From the NCBI GenBank assembly GCA_029946075.1, contig JAQSDT010000695.1, forward strand, positions 1 through 17,735: DNA of 17,735 nt, given 5' to 3'. The notes beneath the pieces are model-generated. The model did not search any database and was not told the DNA's origin. It worked only from the letters and a program-made list of their open reading frames with translations. This DNA comes from a bacterium. Its GTDB lineage: Bacteria > Pseudomonadota > Alphaproteobacteria > Rhizobiales > Xanthobacteraceae. This document shows positions 7,577 to 13,118 of the stretch, one piece after another. Numbering within the stretch: the first letter of the stretch is position 1; each line of letters opens with the position of its first letter. A program made the position numbers and the translations under genes.

Positions 7577-7777
7577 ATGTATATAATGTCCATGAACGAA
7601 GTCCGGCTGAACGAATTGATCGAAGCTGCCAGATTGGTGAGGCCTACTTATGAGCAGCGAGAGGCTCAGCGGCGCAGCTTTGTATACGGCAATACCCATC
7701 TCGAAAATGAACTGATCTCGCGCGAGATGGTCGATCGCGCGGCCGAAGCACTGCAAAGAGAAACTGAGCAACCATAA
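7577..7777 (+). CDS. Small conserved-looking protein of unknown function
   Basis: This gene encodes up to 66 residues, hydrophilic and mostly helical, with the core YEQREAQRRSFVYGNTHLEN followed by ELISREMVDRAAEAL. I recall similar short proteins (SFxYGNxxLEN...REMVDRAA) in Rhizobiales but know no function; some resemble small antitoxin- or regulator-sized proteins. Starts at 7577, 7586 and 7592 are all in frame; AGG at 7570-7572 favours 7577, while a start at MNEVRLNEL (7592) is also natural. It lies 26 bases after pccB and 11 bases before the DapA-like gene, so it is likely cotranscribed. Its base composition is less GC-rich than its neighbours at the start. No membrane segment or signal peptide is seen. 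The overlapping minus-strand frame has no ribosome site and runs into pccB, so the plus strand is preferred. Confidence 0.6.
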   Translation: MYIMSMNEVRLNELIEAARLVRPTYEQREAQRRSFVYGNTHLENELISREMVDRAAEALQRETEQP

Positions 7778-7788
7778 GGGGACGCCAC

Positions 7789-8751
7789 ATGAGCCGCCAT
7801 CCTGACTTCGTCCCTCACGGCGTCATCCCGGCGGTTCTGCTTCCCTTCCACGAGGATTTGTCGATCGACGAGGCGAGTTTCCGCGCTCACCTGCGCGACG
7901 TCGCGTCGGTACAGGGCTTGTCTGCGATCACGGTCAACGCGCACTCGACAGAAGTTGCCTCCTGCACGCGCGACGAACAGCGGCGCGTGATGGAGATCGC
8001 CGGCGAGGAGGTCGGCGGCAAGCTGCCGATCGTTCACGGCATCTGGGCCGACGGCAGCCTCGAGGCGGCTCGGATTGCGCGGGAGGCACAGGCGGGCGGT
8101 GCGTCGGCGCTGCTGGTATTTCCGCCGGCGCCGTTCACGATCGGGCAATCGCCCGCGATGGCGCTGGCGCATTTCAAGACCATTGCCGATGCCACCGATT
8201 TGCCGCAGATCGTGTTTCAATATCCGCTGGCGACCGGGCAGGGCTATCCGGCCGCGACGCTGGAGCGGCTGTTCGAGGAAGTGCCGACTATTCGCGCCAT
8301 CAAGGACTGGACGCCACTGGTGCCGCAGCACGAGGCGCAGATCCGCAGCCTGCAGGGCCGCAAGCGCCCCATCAATGTGCTCTCCACCAACAGTGCTTGG
8401 CTCTTGAGCTCGCTGGTACTCGGCTGCAACGGTCTGCTGTCCGGTAGCGGCAGCGTGATCGCCGATTTGCAGGCACGGCTGTTCCGCGCGGTTCAGGCGG
8501 GCGACCTCCACGAGGCGCGACGGCTCAACGACCGCATCTACCCGACGGCGCGTGTGTTCTATGCCGATCCCTTTGTCGACATGCACAACCGCATGAAGGA
8601 AGCGCTGGTGCTGCTCGGCAAGCTGCCGCGCGCGGTCGTGCGTCCGCCGCTGGTCAAGATCGGGGATGCCGAGATCTCGCGCATTCGCGAGGCGCTGGTC
8701 GAGGCGGGCCTGCTTGACACACAAGCAGCGCTGGGGCGCAACGCGGCGTAA
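7789..8751 (+). CDS. Dihydrodipicolinate synthase (DapA) superfamily aldolase/lyase
   Basis: This 320-residue protein has the (beta/alpha)8 barrel pattern of class I aldolases of the DapA/NAL family. The Schiff-base lysine is Lys172 (IRAIKDW) and the conserved tyrosine is Tyr145 (FQYPLATG). Where true dihydrodipicolinate synthases have a GTTGE loop for pyruvate and proton relay, this protein has NAHSTE at 50-55, so it is probably not DapA but a relative acting on another 2-oxo acid or hydroxy acid. The C-terminal DPFVDMHNRMKEALVLLGKL fits the family. ATG 7789 has the ribosome site AAGGGGA at suitable distance. It follows the small gene by 11 bases and is seven bases from the next gene, which suggests one transcript. 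The substrate cannot be assigned from sequence. Confidence 0.88.
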   Translation: MSRHPDFVPHGVIPAVLLPFHEDLSIDEASFRAHLRDVASVQGLSAITVNAHSTEVASCTRDEQRRVMEIAGEEVGGKLPIVHGIWADGSLEAARIAREAQAGGASALLVFPPAPFTIGQSPAMALAHFKTIADATDLPQIVFQYPLATGQGYPAATLERLFEEVPTIRAIKDWTPLVPQHEAQIRSLQGRKRPINVLSTNSAWLLSSLVLGCNGLLSGSGSVIADLQARLFRAVQAGDLHEARRLNDRIYPTARVFYADPFVDMHNRMKEALVLLGKLPRAVVRPPLVKIGDAEISRIREALVEAGLLDTQAALGRNAA

Positions 8752-8758
8752 CGATCCG

Positions 8759-9109
8759 ATGAGCGAAGGCGACGATCTCACTGACGATATTTCGAAGATC
8801 GAAGCCCGCATCGAGCGGCTTTCCGAAGCCGCCGAGGGCTGCCGGAAATTCATACTCGCATCCAAGGCAGCCATCGCGGGCGGCGCGGCCTTGCTGCTCG
8901 CCTTGCTGCTCGGCCTGATCGGTTCGGGGCCCGTGGCGGCACTCGGCTCGATCGCCATGATCCTCGGCGGCATTGTCTCGCTCGGGTCGAACGTCAGCAC
9001 GCTGAACCAGACCGAAGCCGACATCGGCGCGGCCGAGCTGCAGCGGTCGGATTTGATCGGCGGGATCGAGCTCCGGGTGGTCGAGGATGCGCCGCTGAAG
9101 CTGAGGTGA
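8759..9109 (+). CDS. Small two-span membrane protein, unknown function
   Basis: This 116-residue protein begins at ATG 8759, seven bases after the DapA-like stop, so it probably shares that transcript. Residues 10-30 (DISKIEARIERLSEAAEG) look like an amphipathic helix or short coiled coil. Two hydrophobic segments follow, at about 34-54 (Ala/Leu-rich, AAIAGGAALLLALLLGLI) and 57-77 (GPVAALGSIAMILGGIVSL). The C-terminal tail is polar and Asp/Glu-containing, ending IELRVVEDAPLKLR. An N-terminal extension to 8666 would read into the DapA-like gene and is rejected. I do not recognise a family. It might be a small membrane partner or stress protein, but nothing in the sequence fixes that. Confidence 0.72.
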   Translation: MSEGDDLTDDISKIEARIERLSEAAEGCRKFILASKAAIAGGAALLLALLLGLIGSGPVAALGSIAMILGGIVSLGSNVSTLNQTEADIGAAELQRSDLIGGIELRVVEDAPLKLR

Positions 9110-9113
9110 TGAG

Positions 9114-9211
9114 CTTCGTAGGGTAGGTTAGCGAAGCGTAACCCACCGGCTGCACCATCAGCGCTTCGAGACTTTGGTGGGTTACGCCTGCGGCTAACCC
9201 ACCCTACGAAG
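9114..9211. repeat. REP-like imperfect inverted repeat between convergent genes
   Basis: The left arm (9114-9147, CTTCGTAGGGTAGGTTAGC then GCGTAACCCACC) and right arm (9176-9211) are imperfect reverse complements over about 34 bases, with a 28-base centre. The right arm contains GGTGGGTTACGCCTGCGGC and CTAACCCACCCTACG. Repeats with GGGTGGGTTAGC...GCGTAACCCACC arms are, as I recall, dispersed in Bradyrhizobium genomes. It sits in the 107-base gap between the convergent stops of the two-span membrane protein gene and the phosphodiesterase gene, where the transcribed hairpin could stop readthrough from both sides. No U-tract follows. Confidence 0.8.
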
Positions 9212-9216
9212 TAAGC

Positions 9217-10464
9217 TCACTTCATCCCCATGCAACTCGCATAGAACGTCGTCGTTGCCGGCCAGTCCGAAAACATGCCGCGGACGCCGACCTGCCTGGC
9301 CAGCACGTCCAGCACCGTCAGCGTATCGCCGTCGCGATCGATCACGGGTTTGATCGACTTGTGATAGAAGCCGCCGCCCTTGTGCAGCGGGCCATCGCGT
9401 TCCAGCGACCAGCCGATCAGGCCGAGGCCGGCGGCCTTCGCGGCCTTGGCGTACTCCGACGGCACGATCTCCTTCTTCTCGTCCAGCGTGAGCATGGTCC
9501 AGATCGGCGGGCCGAGGATGGCAACGCCGGACGCCTTCAACTCTGCCATCGAGGGCTTCCAGGTTTCGGGCTTGTTCGGGTCGAGACCCTGTTTCTCGTA
9601 GCGCTCCTCAAGATAGACGGCCTGCTTTGCGAATTCCGGCTCGGTCTTCACCCAATAGAGGATATCGGCGAGGTCAAAGCTTTGCGCGAACACGTCGCTC
9701 GCCGGGATGCCGGCGGCCTTGTAGGCGGCGATCATCTGGCTTGCGTATTTCTCCTGGGTGTAATCGCCGTCGAACGGCATCGGCACTTCCGGCGATTTCA
9801 GCTCCGGCGTGAACTTCGCCCCTAAGCTTCTGATCAGCGCGATGCTCTCGTCATGGGTCACCAGCGTGCCGGAATTGGCATAGAGGTCGGTGCGCCAGCG
9901 CGGCGTGCCGTTCTGGTATTCCTCCGGTGTTTTCGCATCCGCATTGAAGCCGTCCATCTTCGCGGTCAGCTTGCGGAATTCGGAGAGCGTAATGTCCGAG
10001 GTGCAGCACCTGGCCGACGCCTTCTTGGCCGTGGCCGGATCGGCCGGACTGAAGCCTTGCGTGCATTTTGCTGCCAGCTCTGGCACCGACAGGATGTTGG
10101 TCGTGGTGTGCAGGTCGCATTGCGAATGGCGGCAGACCAGCTGGCGGTCCTTCGTGAACGTCACGTCGCATTCGATGATGCCGGCGCCCATGCGGGCGGC
10201 GGCGATATAGGATTCACGCGTGTGCTCGGGAAATTCCAGCGCGGCGCCGCGATGGCCGATGGAAAAGTCGGTCTTGCGGAACGGGCCGGTGCATTGCGCA
10301 AGCTGCGTCTTCAGCGGGCCATCCTTCATCTTGTCGACCAGATAGAACGGCCGCGGCCCGATCTGCGGTTCCCTGGGCATGGCGACGTCCTGCGCTGCGG
10401 CGGGCAGGATCGTGGCCAGCAACGCGAGCGCGGCTGACAGGGCGGAGCGATGGCTGATCGGCAT
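9217..10464 (-). CDS. Exported glycerophosphodiester phosphodiesterase (GlpQ-like)
   Basis: This 415-residue protein has a clear signal peptide (ISHRSALSAALALLATILPAAAQ) and the GDPD core: HRG at 71-73, Glu80-His81, Glu98 and Asp100 (IIECDVTFTKD), and His113. These are the metal ligands and general acid/base residues of the family, which hydrolyses glycerophosphodiesters to glycerol-3-phosphate and an alcohol. The ELKSP segment, the AQSFD loop and GWSLERDGP near the C-terminus also fit. Its length matches periplasmic GDPDs with insertions. ATG 10464 is chosen because GAGGGA lies about seven bases upstream and the signal peptide starts there; the in-frame start at 10515 is rejected. The five or more cysteines (59, 99, 111, 116 and the pair CC near 153) suggest disulfides in the periplasm. 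It may provide phosphate and glycerol from lipid head groups. Confidence 0.9.
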   Translation of the reverse strand: MPISHRSALSAALALLATILPAAAQDVAMPREPQIGPRPFYLVDKMKDGPLKTQLAQCTGPFRKTDFSIGHRGAALEFPEHTRESYIAAARMGAGIIECDVTFTKDRQLVCRHSQCDLHTTTNILSVPELAAKCTQGFSPADPATAKKASARCCTSDITLSEFRKLTAKMDGFNADAKTPEEYQNGTPRWRTDLYANSGTLVTHDESIALIRSLGAKFTPELKSPEVPMPFDGDYTQEKYASQMIAAYKAAGIPASDVFAQSFDLADILYWVKTEPEFAKQAVYLEERYEKQGLDPNKPETWKPSMAELKASGVAILGPPIWTMLTLDEKKEIVPSEYAKAAKAAGLGLIGWSLERDGPLHKGGGFYHKSIKPVIDRDGDTLTVLDVLARQVGVRGMFSDWPATTTFYASCMGMK

Positions 10465-10528
10465 GGGTGGTCCCTCGGATAACGCGTTGCGCCGGACGTT
10501 GATATCACGGAGCATGTGACAGTTGCGT

Positions 10529-10550
10529 GTGAACCGGCAAGCCGGTTCAC
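10529..10550. promoter_or_regulatory. Perfect 22-base palindrome, candidate operator
   Basis: GTGAACCGGC at 10529-10538, two A bases, then GCCGGTTCAC at 10541-10550 form a perfect ten-base inverted repeat. It lies in the gap between the divergent phosphodiesterase gene and the small alpha/beta-barrel gene, 30 bases before the latter's ATG. Such a symmetric element fits a dimeric repressor site (for example TetR or GntR type); as RNA it could form a nine-pair hairpin with a CAAG loop. No U-tract follows, so a terminator is unlikely. The regulator is unknown. Confidence 0.5.
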
Positions 10551-10580
10551 AGGTGCCAAAACAATTCCTGGGAGAAAACC

Positions 10581-10901
10581 ATGCTCGCTGCCGTCTTCGT
10601 CGTTCGCGCGACCGTCGCTGATCCTGCCAAACGCGGGGCGTTCGATACCTGGTATTCGCGCGAGCATCTGCCGGATGCGATGAAGTCGTTCGGGGCCGTG
10701 AAGGCGTGGCGCTACTGGAGCGGAACCGATCCGTCGCTGCATCACGCGATGTATCAGTTCTCCGACCAGGCCGCGCTCGAAAAGGGAACCGCGACGCCGG
10801 AGATGAAGCGCCTCATCGCGGATTTCGATCGCGACTGGCCGGGCATCCCGCGTACGCGCGAAGTGCTGTTGCTGGCGGAGGAGCTTGGCCCACAAAGCTG
10901 A
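10581..10901 (+). CDS. Small dimeric alpha/beta-barrel-like protein (EthD/monooxygenase-like), unknown function
   Basis: This 106-residue protein starts at ATG 10581 after a good ribosome site (GGGAG, nine bases upstream). The pattern is beta (LAAVFVVRATV), helix with FDTWYSREHLPDAM, beta (AVKAWRYWSG), beta (HHAMYQFSD), helix and a last strand (REVLLLAEEL). This resembles ferredoxin-like dimeric alpha/beta-barrel proteins such as EthD, DUF1330 and ABM monooxygenases. The HLPD motif after Trp-Tyr is typical of that group and may bind a small ligand or substrate. No cofactor motif is seen. It lies alone between a palindromic element and the Tat-exported protein gene 78 bases downstream; that gap has its own strong ribosome site but no terminator. 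The function is unknown. Confidence 0.75.
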   Translation: MLAAVFVVRATVADPAKRGAFDTWYSREHLPDAMKSFGAVKAWRYWSGTDPSLHHAMYQFSDQAALEKGTATPEMKRLIADFDRDWPGIPRTREVLLLAEELGPQS

Positions 10902-10979
10902 ACGCGGAATTCAGCCGGTGTTCATCTCGGCGCGCCGAAACTCGACGCTTCGCAAAACGCAAGCGGAGGAGGAGAAGTG

Positions 10980-11321
10980 ATGGAGCGCCGGCACTTTCTG
11001 AAACTCGCCTTTGGATTCGCCGCAGGCGGCATTGCGCTGATTGCGAGCGCGCAAGCCGCGCCGCTGATGCCGGCGCCGCTCGCCGATGATGCGAAACTTC
11101 CGGTCAATCCGGATGCGCAGCCCGCCGTCACGACCGGCGAAGAGGTCGACAAGCTTTCGCCCGATGAGGTGCGATGGGGCCGCCGTCGTGGCTGGGGTCG
11201 CCGCTGGGGCTGGCGTCGCCGCCGTCACTGGGGCTGGCGCCGCCGCAGGTACTTGGCTGGCACCGCCGCCGCCGCCGCTGGCGCCGTCGCGTCTGGCGCC
11301 GCCGTTACTGGTAGGCACTGA
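10980..11321 (+). CDS. Tat-exported Arg/Trp-rich small protein, probably frameshifted near the C-terminus
   Basis: The frame encodes 113 residues from ATG 10980 behind a strong GGAGGAGGAG ribosome site; GTG 10977 is less likely. The start MERRHFLKLAFGF is a textbook twin-arginine motif, followed by a hydrophobic segment and AQA before Ala28. The mature part has a short acidic region (TTGEEVDKLSPDEVRW) and then an Arg/Trp block (about 66-90). From residue 91 (base 11250) the frame turns into an Ala/Gly tail. In the shifted frame, bases 11258-11314 read WHRRRRRW, RRRVW, RRRYW and stop at TAG 11312-11314, continuing the Arg/Trp pattern that I recall from related proteins. A frameshift between about 11250 and 11258 is therefore likely, natural or an assembly error. 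The function is unknown; the protein would sit in the periplasm. Confidence 0.72.
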   Translation: MERRHFLKLAFGFAAGGIALIASAQAAPLMPAPLADDAKLPVNPDAQPAVTTGEEVDKLSPDEVRWGRRRGWGRRWGWRRRRHWGWRRRRYLAGTAAAAAGAVASGAAVTGRH

Positions 11322-11398
11322 CGCCGCTACGGGGCGGGCATCTCGTGCGCGTTGCCTGCCTCTTTCCATCGGTGATCGTAAGACAATGCGGCCAACAA

Positions 11399-11425
11399 AA
11401 AAGCCCCGCACGAGGCGGGGCTTTT
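11399..11425. terminator. Bidirectional rho-independent terminator
   Basis: AAAAGCCCCGC (11399-11409), a five-base loop and GCGGGGCTTTT (11415-11425) form a perfect eleven-base stem. Its T tract on one strand and A tract on the other allow termination in both directions. It separates the Arg-rich exported protein gene (plus) from the Cys-containing secreted protein gene (minus). Confidence 0.9.
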
Positions 11426-11443
11426 GTCTTTATCGCATGAAAC

Positions 11444-11701
11444 TCAGTAGACGATGACACGGCGGCAAGCTCCACCGCGCCAAACGGTGCCGTAGGGGCA
11501 CACGCGGGGGGCAGGCCGCACGACGACGACCGGAGGTGCAACGTAGACCGGAGCCGGACGAACCACGACGGCCCGGCGCATCGGCTGACAACCGCCATAG
11601 GGGCCGCGATACCAGCCCGGGCCGCACCCGCCCGCGGCTTCCGCCGCGCTGAAACTGGCAACCGTGCCGAGAGCCAAAACTGCTGCGAAAATATACTTCA
11701 T
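11444..11701 (-). CDS. Small secreted Gly/Cys/Val-Pro-rich protein
   Basis: This 85-residue protein starts at ATG 11701 with GGGAG six bases upstream on the minus strand. Residues 1-23 (KYIFAAVLALGTVASFSAAEA) form a Sec signal peptide. The mature part begins with GGCGPGWYRGPYGGC (Cys26, Cys38), continues with a Val/Pro repeat (VVVRPAPVYVAPP, VVVVRPAPR) and ends with VCPYGTVWRGGAC (Cys68, Cys79). The two Cys-flanked Gly/Tyr/Trp motifs mirror each other and may pair as disulfides. Related short proteins with a GCGxGxxRGPYGGC motif occur widely in Rhizobiales, as I recall, without a known role; periplasmic or surface location is expected. An in-frame start at 11725 would add eight residues before the signal peptide and is less likely. 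It is closed downstream by the bidirectional terminator. Confidence 0.82.
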   Translation of the reverse strand: MKYIFAAVLALGTVASFSAAEAAGGCGPGWYRGPYGGCQPMRRAVVVRPAPVYVAPPVVVVRPAPRVCPYGTVWRGGACRRVIVY

Positions 11702-11886
11702 GTTTTCTCCCATAATTGGCCGCAAGGCGGCACCTTTGAAAACCTATTGGTGAACAGCTGAATGGAACCTGAATGTTGGCGATTCTTCGTGGCGCAGCAA
11801 GGAAAGCTGTTCGTCAAACTGCCTTTAAAATGACGAGATATCGGGCTCACAGGCCGCTCGTCGCCGCGACAATTCACGCGTCGGGA

Positions 11887-12585
11887 TCACTCCCGCATGG
11901 TACCGAACAGCGCCGCAAAGCGTTTTTCGCCGCTGCGGGTGAAGTTGACGACGCGACTGCCCGGCGCGGAGTCGCGCGCCGCCCAGTTCAGCTCGGTGAA
12001 GCGGTTCATCACGGCGGCGCCGAGCGTGCCGGCGAGGTGATGACGGCGCTCGCTCCAGTCGAGGCAGGCCTTGCACACCGGGCGGCGCGGATGCGCCAGC
12101 ATATCGGCATCGATCTGCAGCGTAGTCGCCATGAAGCGCTTGCCTTCGCCGGTGAGTTCGATGGTCTGCTTGCTCTGCCGCAGCAGGCCCTGTTGCTTCA
12201 TGCTGTCGAGCATCTGCACGCCGAGATCGCCGGCGAGGTGGTCGTAGCAGATCCGCGCGCGGCGCAGCGCCGGCTCCTTCGGCCCGGTGCGAACGCGGGT
12301 GTGGCCGGCGCGCTCCGCCAGGCCCGCAAGGCCTTCGAGCACATGCGCCACATCGGGGCCGGTGAGGCGGTAGTAACGGTGGCGGCCTTGCTTCTCCGGC
12401 TCGATCAGCCCCCCGGCCTCGAGTTTTGCAAGATGCGAACTCGCCGTTTGCGGCGTGATGCCGGCCTGGTGTGCCAGCTCGCTCGCGGTTAGCGCGCGGC
12501 CGGTCATCAGCGCCGTCAGCATGTTGGAGCGCGCGGGATCGCCGACCAGCGAGGCGACCATGGCGATATCAGGACCTGCTTTCAT
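11887..12585 (-). CDS. ArsR-family winged-helix transcriptional regulator
   Basis: This 232-residue protein starts with an ArsR-type winged helix: helix-turn-helix at 33-61 (TASELAHQAGITPQTASSHL, then AKLEAGGLI) and a wing at 62-74 (PEKQGRHRYYRLTG). The C-terminal part is larger than in classic ArsR proteins (about 100-120 residues) and is marked by RICYDHLAGDLGV (111-123) and the CxxC-containing CKACLDWSERRHHLAGTLG (171-189). Cys113, Cys171 and Cys174 could serve metal or redox sensing; this is inference. It is divergent to the NIPSNAP/PEP-mutase genes and probably controls them and itself. The predicted promoter puts the transcription start at or next to the ATG, and there is no ribosome site upstream, so translation may be leaderless. 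An internal ATG at 12561 is the alternative start. Confidence 0.9.
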   Translation of the reverse strand: MKAGPDIAMVASLVGDPARSNMLTALMTGRALTASELAHQAGITPQTASSHLAKLEAGGLIEPEKQGRHRYYRLTGPDVAHVLEGLAGLAERAGHTRVRTGPKEPALRRARICYDHLAGDLGVQMLDSMKQQGLLRQSKQTIELTGEGKRFMATTLQIDADMLAHPRRPVCKACLDWSERRHHLAGTLGAAVMNRFTELNWAARDSAPGSRVVNFTRSGEKRFAALFGTMRE

Positions 12586-12587
12586 AG

Positions 12588-12620
12588 TTCGATGATAAAC
12601 GAAGCATTGATGTCGGGCAA
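12588..12620 (-). promoter_or_regulatory. Promoter and possible self-operator of the ArsR-type gene
   Basis: On the minus strand, TTGCCC (12620-12615), a 17-base spacer and TATCAT (12597-12592) form a promoter with a 5/6 -10 box. The short inverted repeat TTCG-N8-CGAA (12588-12603) surrounds the -10 box, as expected for a site where a dimeric repressor would block RNA polymerase. The -10 box ends six bases before the ATG at 12585, so the message may have no leader. Confidence 0.5.
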
Positions 12621-12639
12621 GCGGCTAGTGTTTGCCTCA

Positions 12640-12723
12640 CGTCATTGCGAGGAGCGCAGCGACGAAGCAATCCATCTCTCCGCTTGTGGCACGATGGATT
12701 GCTTCGCTGCGCTCGCAATGACG
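12640..12723. repeat. REP-like inverted repeat (CGTCATTGCGAG...CTCGCAATGACG type)
   Basis: The left arm (12640-12675, starting CGTCATTGCGAGGAGCG and ending GAAGCAATCCAT) and right arm (12694-12723, ATGGATTGCTTCGCTGC to GCAATGACG) are reverse complements except for two three-base insertions in the left arm. An 18-base centre separates them. I recall this repeat type as dispersed in Bradyrhizobium, Rhodopseudomonas and other alphaproteobacteria. It lies in the gap between the divergent ArsR-type and NIPSNAP genes and would fold into a long hairpin in any leader of the latter. Confidence 0.85.
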
Positions 12724-12741
12724 GCAACTGGAGAACCCGCC

Positions 12742-13050
12742 ATGGCCGTCACCGTTTTCATCCGCTACCAGCTCGACCCGTTCAAGCGGGCGATGTTCGA
12801 GCAGTATTCGAAGAACTGGCTCACCATCATCCCGAAATGCGGCGGCGATCTCATCGGCTACTGGATGCCGCATGAGGGCACCAACAATATCGCCTTCGCA
12901 CTGATCTCGTTCGAGAGTCTGGCCGCCTATGAGAGCTATCGCGCGCGGCTGCGGGCTGACAGCGAAGGCATGGCGAATTTCCAGTTCGCGGAGGCGAACC
13001 AGTTCATTCTCGCCGAGGAACGGACTTTTCTGCGCAAGGTCGTGGCGTGA
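12742..13050 (+). CDS. NIPSNAP family protein
   Basis: This 102-residue protein matches the NIPSNAP fold (ferredoxin-like alpha/beta barrel): VTVFIRYQLDPFKRAMFEQYSKNWLTIIPKCGGDLIGYW, then the beta strand NNIAFALISFESLAAYESYRARL, and ending EERTFLRKV. ATG 12742 is chosen because the family's first strand begins there and GGAG lies nine bases upstream; the open frame further upstream is only the REP-like repeat read as protein. The bacterial family has no agreed reaction; small-ligand binding or a non-redox enzyme role is suggested for some members. The next gene, 68 bases on, encodes a PEP mutase-type enzyme, and the ArsR-type regulator is divergent. A shared role in breaking down a small carbon compound is plausible but not shown. 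Confidence 0.85.
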   Translation: MAVTVFIRYQLDPFKRAMFEQYSKNWLTIIPKCGGDLIGYWMPHEGTNNIAFALISFESLAAYESYRARLRADSEGMANFQFAEANQFILAEERTFLRKVVA

Positions 13051-13118
13051 ACGTCTGGCAGGATCGGCGCTGAGCACCTATGTAGTCGGCGCCAACAAAA
13101 CACTTTTGGGGAGCGACC

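Noticed and set aside
7430..7771. Minus-strand frame of 113 codons over the small gene after pccB
   Set aside because: It runs into the end of pccB, has no ribosome site, and its composition is not protein-like; the plus-strand frame fits the cluster spacing.
7666..9024. Minus-strand open frame of 452 codons
   Set aside because: It is antisense to the DapA-like gene and the small genes around it; those have ribosome sites and motifs and this frame does not.
10946..10957. Twelve-base region with the palindrome-like core GGCGCGCC near the start of the gap before 10980
   Set aside because: Short GC-only palindromes are frequent by chance at this base composition and nothing else supports a site.
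12592..12741. N-terminal extension of the NIPSNAP protein
   Set aside because: The extension is the REP-like repeat translated by chance (SRHCEERSDEAIH); the family fold and ribosome site begin at 12742.
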